Assembly: GCF_027943255.1 (NCBI RefSeq)
Contig: NC_072896.1
Location: forward strand, 117,769,879 to 117,833,878
Origin: Anastrepha obliqua
Taxonomy: Eukaryota > Arthropoda > Insecta > Diptera > Tephritidae
Direction of reading: 5' to 3'
Length of the DNA stretch: 64,000 nucleotides
Translations under genes and position numbers: made by a program
In this document: positions 32,350 through 43,984 of the stretch, one piece after another
Layout: each line of letters starts with the position of its first letter
Numbering within the stretch: the first letter of the stretch is position 1
The notes under the pieces: generated by a model
Database searches by the model: none
Told to the model about the DNA's origin: nothing
Seen by the model: the letters and a program-made list of their open reading frames with translations, nothing else

Positions 32350-33156
32350 GAGGTCCCAAAAAATTGGACCTGGACGGTGTTGGCCTTTTTGGCTCTTATT
32401 TATCTGAAACACAAAAATCAAAAAAAAATTATTAATTCTATGTCCCGTACTAGAATAAAAAAAATGACAAAATGGAGCGGTGTCAAATTTGACACTCTAA
32501 AAATCGGTTTTTTTCAGTTTTTTAATAAAAAAAATACGAAATATTTGAGATAATAAAATGATTCTAGTACGGTCGATAGCTATTGATGCAACATTGATGG
32601 GAACAACATATTAATATTTCAGACGATTCGGTTGAATATTTTTTTTGTTTTGACAACACCAGGCTGAAAAAAAAAATAGTTTTGAGATAATTGAGTTTAA
32701 AGTTTTGAGAGTGGATATTTTCCATTAATGCCGCCGCATAACGAATCTGACTCTAAATGCTAAAACGGCTTTAGAATCGAAAATTTAATATCGGTCTGGT
32801 GAATATTTTCGAAGTTGCACGCAAATTTGGATAGGCGTTTCAGAGTGCTTGAAAGTACAAGGCCGGAGCGGCAGTGCAGTGCTTTTCAAACTTTAAACGC
32901 GGATTTTTTAAATAATAATAAAATAAATATTTTTTTATAAACAATTTAAGGCCGAAATTTTGGTAAAAATCGATTTTTTTTCAGAAACCCCCATTTTGTC
33001 AAAAAATGTATTTTGCTTATTCCTTCGATTAATTACTAGATTTAACATTACTTTAACGCAATCTGTTTGGTTTTTTAATTTCAGGGGATCCAGTTCAGAG
33101 ATATAGTGGTCACCTTAAAACGGTCTTCTAACTGTAACGGCCTTCTAACTAACCCC
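32350..33156. mobile_element. Diverged TTAA-flanked element
   Basis: Flanked by TTAA at 32346-32349 and 33157-33160. The right end, reversed, starts GGGGTTAGTTAGAAGGCC, like the GGGGTTAGGGGTAGTC ends of the young copies; the left end (GAGGTCCCAAAAAATT) has diverged. Inside, CCGGAGCGGCAGTGC and ACTTTAAACGCGGATTTTTT lie in the same order as CCGGAGCCGATAGC and ACTTTAAATGCGTTTTT in copy 1. An old relative of the same family. Confidence 0.6.
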
Positions 33157-33160
33157 TTAA

Positions 33161-34099
33161 AACAGTGAAGGAAAAAAAAATCGATACCAGTGAAATGCAT
33201 GGTCTCCACCTGACATTTCTATTTTAACAGACCTTTTTTAACATAATCTCTAGAAGGTGGAGATGTGGGGTTACAAGTACAAAAACTTCCTTGATTCAAG
33301 TCGGCACTGAGTTCACAATAAGCGAAATATTGTGGCATGACAATTAAGGGATTTCGGGTTCGAAACTTCGAAGATACGCGCGACTTTGTGTTATTACAAT
33401 TATATTACTTTTTTAGTTTACTGCGAATCTATCTCGAACTCTATGGCCGATTGAGTGTCTAACATTCAGTAGATTCGATTTTGAAACCAACTGTCGGCAT
33501 GAAGCATCAAACGAATTAATATAAAATTTCAGAAACAATTTTTTCTTGTTATTTTTCAGCTCATAGATTAATAAAGAAATGCCAGAAAAAGGGTCCCAAC
33601 CCTGCTTAACTCTTTTGAAGCACAATATACACTTTCTCATGTTTTTTGTTTCAATTGCACTTTTAGAAGTATTGGATTTAAAGTGAAATAAAACAAATAA
33701 AATCCAAATTGATTAGGCAATCTTTATTATTTTTATATAAAACCATTCATAACATTCATTTTTTAAAAATAATCCTTTTCAAATGTTGGCCGCAACTGTG
33801 CCGCAATTCGGCAATTTTAAATGACCCGCTGGAGGACTTCGGCCGGATATCTCCTGAATAACTTTAGTAATGTTTGCTTCCTCAGAACTATAACCAATGC
33901 AGCTTGGTACGTCCCAAACGAAGATATTCATCGCGACCTCAACATCGATACAGTAGCAGAAGTCATCCGCAGATACCTGTAAACGGCCATATTTTCCCTG
34001 ATTTGCATTAAAATTATTTAAAATGGAGAAGTCAATATATTTTTTAAAAATTGGCATACAGTTTATTTATATATTAAAATAATATAATTTTTTTTTTTA
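33161..34099. other. Non-coding stretch, no gene recognised
   Basis: A 92-codon open frame on the minus strand (33779-34057) has no motif I recognise; the sequence is otherwise AT-rich. Confidence 0.4.
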
Positions 34100-34700
34100 T
34101 TTTAATAATCTAAAATGGCGGATGTACACTCAATTCTTCCAGGAAGGTCGCAGCGGGGTTTCTCGATCGGCGGGCATCGTAGCATCGGCGTCAGTGACCT
34201 GAATACAAAAACTAAAATTTTTTCTTTTTATTAATGTCATAATTTCTATATGAATTAAACAAAAATGGAAAAAAAATTCACGGAATAAAATGCTTAAAAA
34301 AATTAATTTTGGGTCGAATTTTCCTACTATTTTTGCTCCAAAAAAATTATTTTCTCGAAAAGTTTTTGAATTGTAAATTCACATAGAAAGTAATATCCGA
34401 AAAAAAGGTGTGTGAAAAATTTCAGGGAGATCGGTCAATGAGTTTTCGAGTTATCGCATACGCCAATTCGAAAAATATAGTTTTGAGAAAAACGCGTCTA
34501 AAGTCGGCAACGTAACTACACCTCTCCCAGCGCTCGAACGCAAAGAACAGAGTCGTTACGGTTGACGATCTAAAATATAAGAAATATTTAATTTTACGTT
34601 CTAAAAATTTTTGGACATATTCTTAAAGAATTATATTAACATTTTATGAAAAGAAAATAAAACAATTTTTTTCCGAAATTTTACAGGTATCTGTCTCCTT
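34100..34700 (-). repeat. Possible fourth relative of the TTAA elements
   Basis: Read on the minus strand, GACGCGTTTTTCTCAAAACT at about 34490 corresponds to the ATGCGTTTTTCTCAAAACT of copy 1, followed by similar poly-T and TTCACAC-type text. A TTAA lies at 34699, but the other boundary is not found. Weak, similarity only. Confidence 0.4.
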
Positions 34701-34798
34701 AATGAACCATACGAATACTGACATGCGATAACTCCGATCAGCAGAAAGGGCAAACTCCAGGCGGCTCAAACGACCAACTCCAACTCAGCTGATAACTA

Positions 34799-35927
34799 AC
34801 GGGTGATTTTTTAGCTATTATCTTTTTAAACAGTTGGTTTAAACAGCTGACGCACGTTTCGTGTTTTGTTTCACTGTCAAACATCTTCAGTTTGGTCTAT
34901 AATTTAGCCATGAATCGTCTTACATACGAACAACGCTTGCAAATCATTGAATTTTATTATAAAAATGTGCGTTCTGTTAAGAAAGTTTATCCCGCGCTTC
35001 TTCCATTTTATGGTCAGTTTAATCGACCCACTGAAGCGGCTATTCGAGCTATTGTGACTAAATTTAGAACCAAACTTGTATTATTGGACATCAAACCACC
35101 ATCACGCTTACGTAGAGTGCGAACTGGAGAAAATATCGCAGCTGTATCGGCCAGTGTTAATGATGACCATCAATTATCGATTCGGTGGCGTTCGCAGCAA
35201 TTGGGCCTCTGTTACTCAACAACGTGGAAAATTTTGCGAAAGGATTTAGGTGTGAAGCCTTTCAAAATACATCTGGTGCAAGAATTGAAGCCGAACGACC
35301 TACCGCAACGCAAGAGCTACCAACATACCCAGAAAAGGTCACAGTTTGGTGCGGTTTATGGGCTGGAGGTATCATTGGACCGTACTTCTTCAAAGATGCT
35401 GTGAATCGTAACGTAACTGTGAATGGTGAGCACTACCGTGAAATGATATCCAACTTTTTTTTGCCCAAAATGCAAGAGCTTGACTTGCATGACATGTGGT
35501 TTCCGCAAGACGGTGCCACATGCCACACAGCACACGTAACAATGGACTTGTTGAGAGGCGAGTTTGGTGAACATTTTATTTCACGTTCGGGACCTGTCAA
35601 TTCGCTACCCAGATTTAGATTATTTTTTGTGGGGCTATGTTAAAGCTCATGTCTATTCAGGCAAGCCTGCTTCAATTAACGCATTGGAAGACAACATTAA
35701 AGCATTTATATGTGAGATACCGGCCGAAACATTGGAAAGAGTAAGCCAAAATTGGACTAAGCGGATGGACCATTTAAAGCGCAGTCGCGGTCAACATTTG
35801 CATGAAATAATCTTCAAACATTAAATTATATGGACTGTAGTATCGATTTAAATAAAAATTGCATGCCATGTTTTTGAATTCTACGTGTGTTTTCTTTCTT
35901 TCCTATAGCTCTTAAAAAAACACCATT
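34799..35927 (+). mobile_element. DUF4817-type Tc1-like element, internally deleted
   Basis: The left end begins ACGGGTGATTTTTTAGCTAT after TA (34797-34798). The right end reads ATAGCTCTTAAAAAAACACC before TA (35928-35929), a partial inverted match. About 1.13 kb, shorter than a full element because the transposase is deleted internally. Confidence 0.65.
34910..35824 (+). pseudogene. DUF4817-type Tc1-like transposase
   Basis: Starts MNRLTYEQRLQIIEFYYKNV, with helix-turn-helix ALLPFYGQFNRPTEAAIRAI and GENIAAVSASVNDD. Near 35320 a deletion removes the first catalytic D, and the frame resumes with TYPEKVTVWCGLWAGGIIG, MQELDLHDMWFPQDGATCHT (second D), then another deletion before DLDYFLWGYVKAHVYSG (third D). 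It ends LHEIIFKH at 35824. The ATG at 34910 fits the family better than the ATG at 34892. Confidence 0.88.
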
Positions 35928-36074
35928 TATGTACAATAATACACTTGTAAACTTACACAAAAACTTAACCAAAATGTAATACTGATAATGATTAATGTTA
36001 TGAAATCCAAGCTGCAGAAAGAATTACTTAGTGTCATGCGACAGGTGTAATAAATAAAGGAGGCAACAAACAAA

Positions 36075-36260
36075 AAAAAACCAAATGTTTGCTTCCAACT
36101 CCTCAATCGAAGCTGGCGAAGCAAAGCATTTAGACTTTACATACCCGCATAAATAAAAGTGCAAAATCGTGATATCTCACGATCTTGGTGGTCATTCCAC
36201 TGGTTCGAGACGACCAGTCCGCAGATCTTTGTTATCATTCGGTTCATTGTCAATAGACTT
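36075..36260 (-). pseudogene. Tc1-like transposase C-terminal scrap
   Basis: On the minus strand PPRS, a stop, DITILHFYLCGYVKSKCFAS and PASIEELEANI match the third catalytic block (PPRSCDITPLDFYLWGY) and tail of the DUF4817 group, with the catalytic D lost. Short and mutated. Confidence 0.6.
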
Positions 36261-36414
36261 GGAATGAATGAATAGATTCAAACTATGCCTGCAACGCGTT
36301 TATTGCTCGTTCTTTTCATAACCGAACTTAGTAAATATTCAGTAAGAACAATTGTTTATTGATTTTACATTATTTAATCTATTCTTTTCTATTCTATATA
36401 ATTAATATCTCTGT

Positions 36415-37657
36415 GTTAACTGTTAAATCCGCCAAACAGTCGATTCATGGATGCCTAATTGTTGAGAATATCGAGATATCGATGAGGAAGGTTTGGTTGT
36501 TGAAGGTTGTTCGGCAAAACTTTACACTACAGCGGCAATATTTTCAACAGAACGTCCAGTTTTTGGTCTGTCAGTCTACCAGTCCTTTTTCTATCCTCGA
36601 CAGAACAAATTTCTTGAATTTTTTCCAACAGCCTTTGAATTACCGACACATTCGGATGATTGTTTCTACCCAAAAAATCACGAATTTTGCGATATGTTGT
36701 TCTTATTTTTATTTATTTATTTACAAGAGAACCAACTATAAATATTTGATACACTGAGATAATAGGCACTGGCTGCTAAGGCCTTCGGTTTACGTTATAT
36801 ACTTACATAATTGGTTTACAAAGTGATTTTATAATAAATACCTTATGCCTATGGAAATATATCTAAATGCCTGTAATATTACATAGTTTAAGAAATTTGT
36901 TAAGGCACTGATGTTTTCATAGGTGGTAGCTTTAAGAAGATTGGATGGTTGAAGATTCCCGAATAAAATTTTTCTGAATTGGTCCAAGCCAGGACATTCA
37001 TCTAGGATGTGAATAACAGTTAATGACCTTGAGTTACACTGTGAGCAGTTCGGACTGTCGGAACCATTTAAAAGGTGGCAATGTGTTTTTAAAGTGTGGC
37101 CTCTTCTAAGGCGAGTAAACGTTCTTAAATCTCTGCATAAACAATTTGGGGGGTAGTTAGGCATCAAACCATAGGGTTATGTTCTGGTGTTGGTAGTGTC
37201 TCCACTCTGTATTATGTTTAGCAGCGAAGTATTTTGCCACATGCTTACGAATATCTTTCGTTGTAATATACGTAAACAGTTCCAGTAGTTCTCTGGCTGC
37301 TTCTTTAGCCCGCTCGTCTGCTAGGAGATTGCCTCAAATACCAGCGTGACCCGGAACCCACATAATTTTTATTTTGCTTTTGCAGCGATATAGGATATCG
37401 CGAATATTGTCTATGAGGATTGAATTATTTCTGGGGTTTAGGAAAGCCTCTATTCCCGATTTGCTGTCTTTGCAAATTATACATTTTTTATCTGATCGCG
37501 GGGAGAAGGAAACCGCTTCATGCAGTGCCGCTGCCTCTGCTGTGTATATAGAGCAGTACTGTGGCAAAGAGCCAACTTTTATGGTGGTATTCTGGTCGCT
37601 TGTAAAAATGTGGAACGCTTCACGATTTTGCGTGTCATCTTTGCGTAGGGCCCATGG

Positions 37658-37693
<36 letters not shown>

Positions 37694-37850
37694 TCTGCCG
37701 AAGCAAGAACGCATGTTGTTCTTAAAATTTCAAAAATTCCGACGCTTTGTTCTATGACATCCGTGTTCTTGAAAAATGTCAAAGATGACAAAAAAATGTA
37801 CGGTCCAGGAATTATTCACCACTGACATATAGGCGTTACTTTTGAAAGAC
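36415..37850 (-). pseudogene. DUF4817-type Tc1-like N-terminal remnant, split by a LINE
   Basis: The two flanks (36415-36693 and 37725-37850) are reverse-strand relatives of the transposase start seen at 11329 and 41062: TTCTTAAAATTTCAAAAATT, the ACATTCGGATGATT block and the GAGAATATCGAGATATCGA block occur in that order. A LINE with a target duplication separates them (36706-37712). Not coding any more. Confidence 0.75.
36706..37712 (-). mobile_element. 5'-truncated LINE with RNase H, 12-bp target duplication
   Basis: Flanked by the 12-bp repeat ATGTTGTTCTTA (36694-36705 and 37713-37724). On the minus strand it carries an RNase H domain (FTSDQNTT, IYTAEAAALHEAVSFS, CKDSKSGIEAFL, WVPGHAGI then a stop and GNLLADERAKEA) and a tail with CSQCNSRSLTVIHILDECPG, a cysteine-rich end. 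The 3' end is a TAAA-type run (minus strand) at the left boundary. RNase H and the A-rich simple tail suggest the I/LOA branch; clade not certain. Confidence 0.88.
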
Positions 37851-38520
37851 TCCTTATATTCAAGTATGTAAGTAAAAGGTGGCGCAAAATTAATCAACAA
37901 ATTTTGTTTTTGTATAACTTTTTTACTAAATAAAAAAAATTTGTAATTTTGAGTGATGGAAATCTTTATTGCGATCTTTACATGTACCATTCCTTCTATA
38001 TTGCAGCTATCTAATATAGTTCACAAGTGTCAAAAATGATTGACGTATGACGCCATTTGCACAAATTATAAATCTAGGATGATTAATTTTAATGATTATA
38101 ATGATGATTAATGCTCGTATGCACATAAATTATGCCCGTATGAATTGTAGAAACCTTTATTTATGTAGAATATTTTTAGAAATAGTTGCTTTCTAAGCAT
38201 TTCTTTCTCCGTTTTTATGTCGTTGTCAATCACTGAACAAATATTGTTGTTTCTCAGTACCAAGAAACTCGCTATAGGTATAAACTATTGCTTACGTTTC
38301 ATGAGTCACTATCAGAGATCTGAAGCAAAACGCGACGTAATTAGAGTTTACGTTATTATTATTAATAAATAAAAAGGTCAGAAAAAGGTTGTCTTGAGTC
38401 GAAATCAGACCAGTCGCGATGTACCAGTTCAGAGGTGTATTGTATTTTTTAAGAACAAAACAAAAGAATAAACCACAAGATTACTTAAATAGATTTATTG
38501 CGTAAACTGCGAAAGGTGTG
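37851..38520. other. Non-coding, partly belonging to the inverted duplication
   Basis: 38076-38190 loosely matches 15720-15790 reversed (ATTTATGTAGAATATTTTTA). The text 38191-38660 has no counterpart in copy A, so it is an insertion here or a deletion there. GGCGCAAAATTAATCAAC at about 37871 may be an old terminal repeat. Confidence 0.4.
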
Positions 38521-38525
38521 CAGAC

Positions 38526-39239
38526 AGGGTGTTACAAGATCGGGTGATACATCTAGCGTTTGGAATTTCAACTATACATTTTTCTGCTTTCACAGCTGAA
38601 CAAACATCGGTAATACAGCAGAAAATTAGTTTGGAGTTAAACATTTAAAAAATTGTCCGCTCCTCGCTTACAAAGTTCGCCTAATAGAGAGAAGAATGTC
38701 TGGTGGAAAAATGGTATTAGTATCGAAAAATCATATTCTCAGATGAAGCTCATCTTCAACCCGGCACATGATTTGATTGATTTTTTGTTTCACCAAATTG
38801 AAGAGAAAGTCATAAACTTCATATGGTTTCAGCAACATATCAACAATAAACTTTACGTTCGATGTTCTGAGCATTGACTTCAAAAGTCTACTAGTCAGCC
38901 GAAATGTTTATGTCAACTTCTCGCCCAGAAGGCGGGATTTGATTTCATTCGACTAGTTTTTTCGTTAAGAATAAGCGCCAATCATCCAGAGACGACTAAA
39001 GAGTTGCGTCATGAAATCGAAGCTGCCATTGGTCAGATAAGTGCGGAAACTCGTGATAAAGTACAGAAAAAATGGGTTGACAAAGTGAACTGCTTTACAG
39101 TCAGCCGAGGGAGTCATCGGAATGAAATTGTGCTCCATATTTAATGGCAAGATTTACTCTTTCCAATCAGAAAAATCATCGCAAAATATTCTTATATTTA
39201 TGGCAAATTAAATTCCAAACGCAGCGTGGATCCCCCTGT
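38526..39239 (+). mobile_element. Truncated DUF4817-type Tc1-like element, copy B
   Basis: Left part contains GCGTTTGGAATTTCAAC near 38558 and the right end reads AAATTCCAAACGCAGCGTGG followed by ATCCCCCTG, forming an imperfect inverted repeat. The plus strand has a first-catalytic-region remnant (YSQMKLIFNPAHDLIDFLFH in the open frame; IFSDEAHL in another) and the C-terminal block RLKSCVMKSKLPLV-type text, ending at 39143 (NEIVLHI in frame). Confidence 0.65.
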
Positions 39240-40093
39240 ATAACTCACGTGTCGCATTGGCGTTCGTTTTACTTCGACAGCTATGAATACATTCATTTAC
39301 ATATGTATGAATGTATATAGCCGAAGCTGAGCGACTCTCATCTTTTCACGTGCATTGATAATTAGCAAATCTAAACAAACAAAATTATTCCAGAAATTGC
39401 AAAGGTGAATGAAATTTAAATAAGCATTCATTCAAAAATTACAGTTAGCGTTGTAAATTATACATTTTACTAACTTCATATTGCATAATTTACTCATTCT
39501 CAGCTCAAAGCGTTCATTGCTCTACGAGTATAGCACACACACATCACTCATGTCTCTCGCGTGGCGTCAGAGCGAAGCGAATACGAAAGCAAGGCGAACG
39601 TTGTATGTGTGTATGTACACACATTGAAAGACCTCATTCATAAAGAACAGTTTCAATTAATCCGCTGTTTTAAGCAGAAAAAAAACAAATATTTATAATT
39701 GTTTCTTGAAGTTAATTAATAAAGTCTTGGCAATTACATATAAAAAATTTGGTCGAGGGAACAAAAAGCATTGAGCGAGAAATAAAAAGAAAGTTCGACT
39801 GTGGAGCAAGTCCAGATGATGGGATTACTAAACAAAAATTATATTTACATATATACTTTTATGGGTATAAATTTATGAAGCTACATTTTTAAAATCTGCA
39901 ATGTTTTTTTTTTATTTATTTATATTTTTTCAATTCACCTCCTCTTGAAAACTGTAATAAAACATTTGGTTTTAAAAACTCCAAAGGTAAAACTCACAAG
40001 AGATGGCATCCCAACTATTCTAGCTGAGAAACATAGATTCTTACTATTTTTATTTAAAATGCAGTTCTTAACAATTACATGAGAAAAATTACA
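39240..40093. repeat. Non-coding part of copy B
   Basis: Reverse counterpart of 13018-15146 without the mariner. Contains the empty mariner site near 39920. No gene. Confidence 0.75.
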
Positions 40094-41062
40094 TCACTTA
40101 AAAATGGCGTTACACCTAGAGGTTGTTATGGGAGATTTAAAAATCTCCAGGACTCGTTCACATATTATCACATTAAGCGCAGGAATCTCGATCCGAATGT
40201 TATGTTTCACCACAGGAATCGCTGTTGGCTTATTTACCTAGACTTTACTTTTAAAAACCCCCACAAAAAGTAGTCTAGTTTACTTAGATCCCATGATCAA
40301 GGAGACCAGTTTATACCATCTTTAAGTGAAATTAACCAACCGGGAGTCTTAGATCGCAATAATGCACAGTTTTCCTATATTGTGTAATTTGTACTCCATT
40401 CTGTTGAAAATAAAGATCGTCTATGTCTATTCCTTCAAGCTCCGGCCACAAAAAATCATCTATCGGTTGCTTATAGCGATTCCCATTGACAGTAACAGCT
40501 CTGTTATTTTCATCTTCGAAGAAAAACGGGCCAATTATACCACCAGCCCAAAAATTACACCAAACAGTACATTTTAATGGATGTAAGGATTTTTTTGAAA
40601 TTACGTGAGCATTTTCTTCTGCATACGGCAATTTTGTTTGCTGACAAATCCATCCAGTGTGAAATGAGCTTCACCACTTAAAAAGATTTTCCTGAAAAAC
40701 CCGTATCATTCCATCATTCCATGAAGCAACTCACAAAATTTCAGTGTTTCGAATGGTCTGTTGGCCTCAATTCTTATGTTCATAGAATTATGTAAGGATG
40801 CAAGGGCAAATCTTTGACGGTTGTACAGTAACACTTTGCCCTACAGCAGCAATATTCTCTAAAGAATACCCAGTGTTTGACCTTTTTTAATCCTTCACAG
40901 AATCAGTTTCTTGAAATTTTTTCGCCAACCTTTGAATTGTCGACTCATTCGGATGATTAATTCCACCCAAAAAATCTCGAAAATTGGGATATGTTGTTCT
41001 TAAAGCTCGATCATTCTCATAATAAGTTGCAATAATATTGACGCGTTGTTCTACAGGTACCG
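40094..41062 (-). pseudogene. DUF4817-type Tc1-like transposase, copy B
   Basis: Minus-strand counterpart of the gene at 11329-13017, uninterrupted here by other elements. The frame 40332-40631 gives CTVWCNFWAGGIIGPFFFED, AVTVNGNRYKQPIDDFLWPE and EGIDIDDLYFQQNGVQITQY, including the second catalytic D. N-terminal blocks near 40850-41060 are degraded. Many frameshifts; dead. Confidence 0.82.
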
Positions 41063-41330
41063 TCTAGGAGCTATGCACTGCTGATAGGCGTCATTTTTGA
41101 ACGACTCTTTATGAACATCACTAAGTGAACCACTTAGATCGCAATTGATTTTGTTAAGTTCTTTCTCTAGAGATGATTGATTTTGATCGAAAAAATCAAA
41201 TCGATATGCTGTCAATGTGCGGCTTTTGTTCTCTTTAAAACATAAAATTCGTTAAATACTCTAAATTCTTCACAGTGCACGCTTAATCTCAAAAAATTGT
41301 TTCCTGAACTACTGACAAATAATTATAAGC

Positions 41331-43980
41331 TTATTGAAGGAACCACGCAATTAATATAAAAAAAATCTTTAATCTCAAAACGAGACCCTTACCTGTGATT
41401 TTTATTGCTTGTATTAACGAGATAAGAACGGAAATTGAGGCCCAGATCATTTGCAGCGAGATTCATTCATAAAACGGAACGCATTTTCCTCAAAAGCAAA
41501 GTACCTCTCAATTCACAAAAAGACAAAAATGTAGACAAAATTTGATTCTCTGATCTCTGTTTGTGCTGTTTTTGCTCTCTGACCAGTCAAGAAAAATACT
41601 TTTCATACATATTTTGTATGTATCTCTAAAATGTAGTTCACTCTTCTCTATTACCTAAAATCTCTACTGTTAACAGAATCGTTTCTCCCCAGTCACGCCC
41701 TCTTACATGCGAACTTTCCTCTCAGAGTACATTAATTACAGTATATCTACATTAGCTACTTTTTAATAGATTCAGAAGGCACACACACTTACCCACACCA
41801 CGATACACAATTTATGTGCGTATAAATTCACGATTTAAATGAATAAAGAAAATTTTACAATATTTAATCTTTATCGTTATTTATTCCCATTGTTTACACA
41901 TAGAAACTACTTACATACAATGTAACCACGACTATGGTGCTAACAATGGCTTGTTATTGTTTTTGTAATTGTATTGTGAGTGAAAACTTTGCATATGTTA
42001 AATTTAAATTGAAGTTGGCAAACAAGACAACAAGGAAGCACACACAGATATACTACATATAGTACTTGTTTGGGCATGCATTCATGTATGTAGAAGAGCA
42101 CAGACCACCCCAAAGTAAGCGACATACAAACACACATACAAACGGAAACTAAGTATGGGCGTCTTCATATGGATATGCACTCAAATGGGATTTTAATGTC
42201 CCAAAAGGGAATATTCAAGTGTCTCAAAAGTAGCTGACGAAACGTGTTGACGAATGTGGACAGGGGAAGGAGGCGGCGCAGGAGAACTGGAGAACAGAAA
42301 TTTGTATGAGTTGGTAAGCTGACAGACGAATTGAAAATACGAAACGTAAACGGTGATTTGTTGTTATTGATTAAAACGGACACATGAATTTCATGCGTTT
42401 GTGGAGCAAATAAATATGTATGCATGCATTCATATTCTTATAAGCACATTAGTAGTCGTCTGTACTCAACTAAGCATAAGAAAAGCCCAAAAATTTTCTT
42501 TACCGCCCCCATCTCCTACGACAACACTACCGTACAACGCAGCCACACATGGAAATGAGCAGCTAGCAAAAGAGTTTAAGGATATGCACATGCTTGTCAG
42601 AGTGTGTGTGTGGGTGCATATGTGTGATGTGGAGGCCGTGACGGTTAAGTAAACATAAACAAAGCACTGCCAGCCAAATGATTATGGTGTTGAAAAATCG
42701 TAAAGGTTACAGTGAGCTGCTAGGTGGGGGCGTAGGGGAAAGGCAGGCGAGGTAGCGGCAGTGCTGTTGGTTGGCTACTACGTTGCATGGCGGGGGTGTT
42801 GATGAGAATTTAAAAGTTTTCAATCGTCTTCCTTTTGTTTGATGAATATTTAATTAAGCATGAAAACAAAGGAAGTGTTGAAGAAATGTAAAGAAAATTT
42901 ACATATAACAGTTATGTAGCAGTATAGCGGTTTCGAATACACACACACAGCAGAGAAGAAACCCAAAACCCCAAAACTTGTATGGGTGCAAAGTTGCCCA
43001 GAAAAAATGGAAAGAAAATCAGACGCCTGAAATGGTTGCTTAATATTTGTTTGTCTTTTTTTGTTATTTTTTTGTATACTCTTAAGTTTAAGTCAAAAGA
43101 AAATGGAAAAGGAGAAGAAGAACAAGAAAGTATGCAAATAATTAAACTTTTTGTAATATAATAATCCGCATAGAAAATAAAATGTGTTAGCAAAAAAATT
43201 ACTTACTAAAATCAATTAAAAATTTATTTTCGCGCTCATTTTATCCTTTTGTAATTTGTATTTTGTTTTGTCGTTTTTACTCTTTCGTAGGAAGCATTCA
43301 AAAAAAGGTTAATAATCAAATTTACAGCATCCGCAGCACAGAAATCCGACCTGCCATTTGCCATTGGCCACCAATAGCTTTTGTGTGTTGAACTAAGGAA
43401 AAAAACAGTACAAGTTCCACAGCCGCAGTGATGGGCGGTAACTGCCAAGGCGCAAAATGTCCCTGAGCGCCGATGGAATGCAGCTGGCTTTTTATTTTGA
43501 CTGCACACATAGTGGTAGGTGACAGGGTTGTCAAGTAAATGTGAAATCGGACAATTTTTACAATAGTGGCAGCTATGGCTGGTCAACGCTTTCACTCTTA
43601 CGAAGAAACTGAAAAATTTGTCTTTCATCTTGACAGCACCAATCAACATAACTACTTAGATGACTCGGAAAATATGTAAATAATGAACCTGAGTAATGAA
43701 TTAAAAGCTAGCAGTAGAGCATCCAAAAGGGAGATGAAACAAGATTTCGTTCGAGTTATGAGGAAAAATTAAATAAAAATAAAGTGGTCCTTGCCAAAGA
43801 TCTACTTTTTCGTAGAAATATAAGTATATCCAATTTTAAATACATTTATATATAAGCATATATGTATGTCTATGAGTTTGGGCTCAATCTATATTTTGGC
43901 CAACGTTACTGGTAAGAATTAAGTGGTCCTAGAAGCTTAATTAAGTCAAGCAAAACTAACCGTCCTAACTACTATGGCTG
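41331..43980. other. Non-coding stretch, no gene recognised
   Basis: About 2.6 kb with microsatellites (CACACACACAGCAG near 42941) and no transposon motif seen. Open frames such as minus 43236-43649 are rich in Cys and Ser but have no domain I recognise. Possibly host intergenic or intronic DNA. Confidence 0.45.
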
Positions 43981-43984
43981 GATT

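Larger units (their letters stand above)
38090..41330 (-). repeat. Right copy of the large inverted duplication (copy B)
   Basis: Reverse-complement counterpart of 11044-15690, lacking the TTAA element and the mariner present there. The sites where these sit in copy A are intact here (single TTAA near 40323; TA-containing site near 39920). Similarity by eye about 90-95 percent. Confidence 0.88.

Noticed and set aside
33779..34057. 92-codon minus-strand open frame
   Set aside because: No recognised domain; lies between two TTAA-type elements and could be element DNA.
34892..34909. Alternative upstream ATG for the Tc1-like transposase
   Set aside because: The six extra residues (MVYNLA) are absent from the family; MNRLTYEQR is the expected start.
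43236..43649. 137-codon Cys-rich minus-strand open frame
   Set aside because: Cysteine spacing matches no family I know; AT-rich stretch with overlapping frames.
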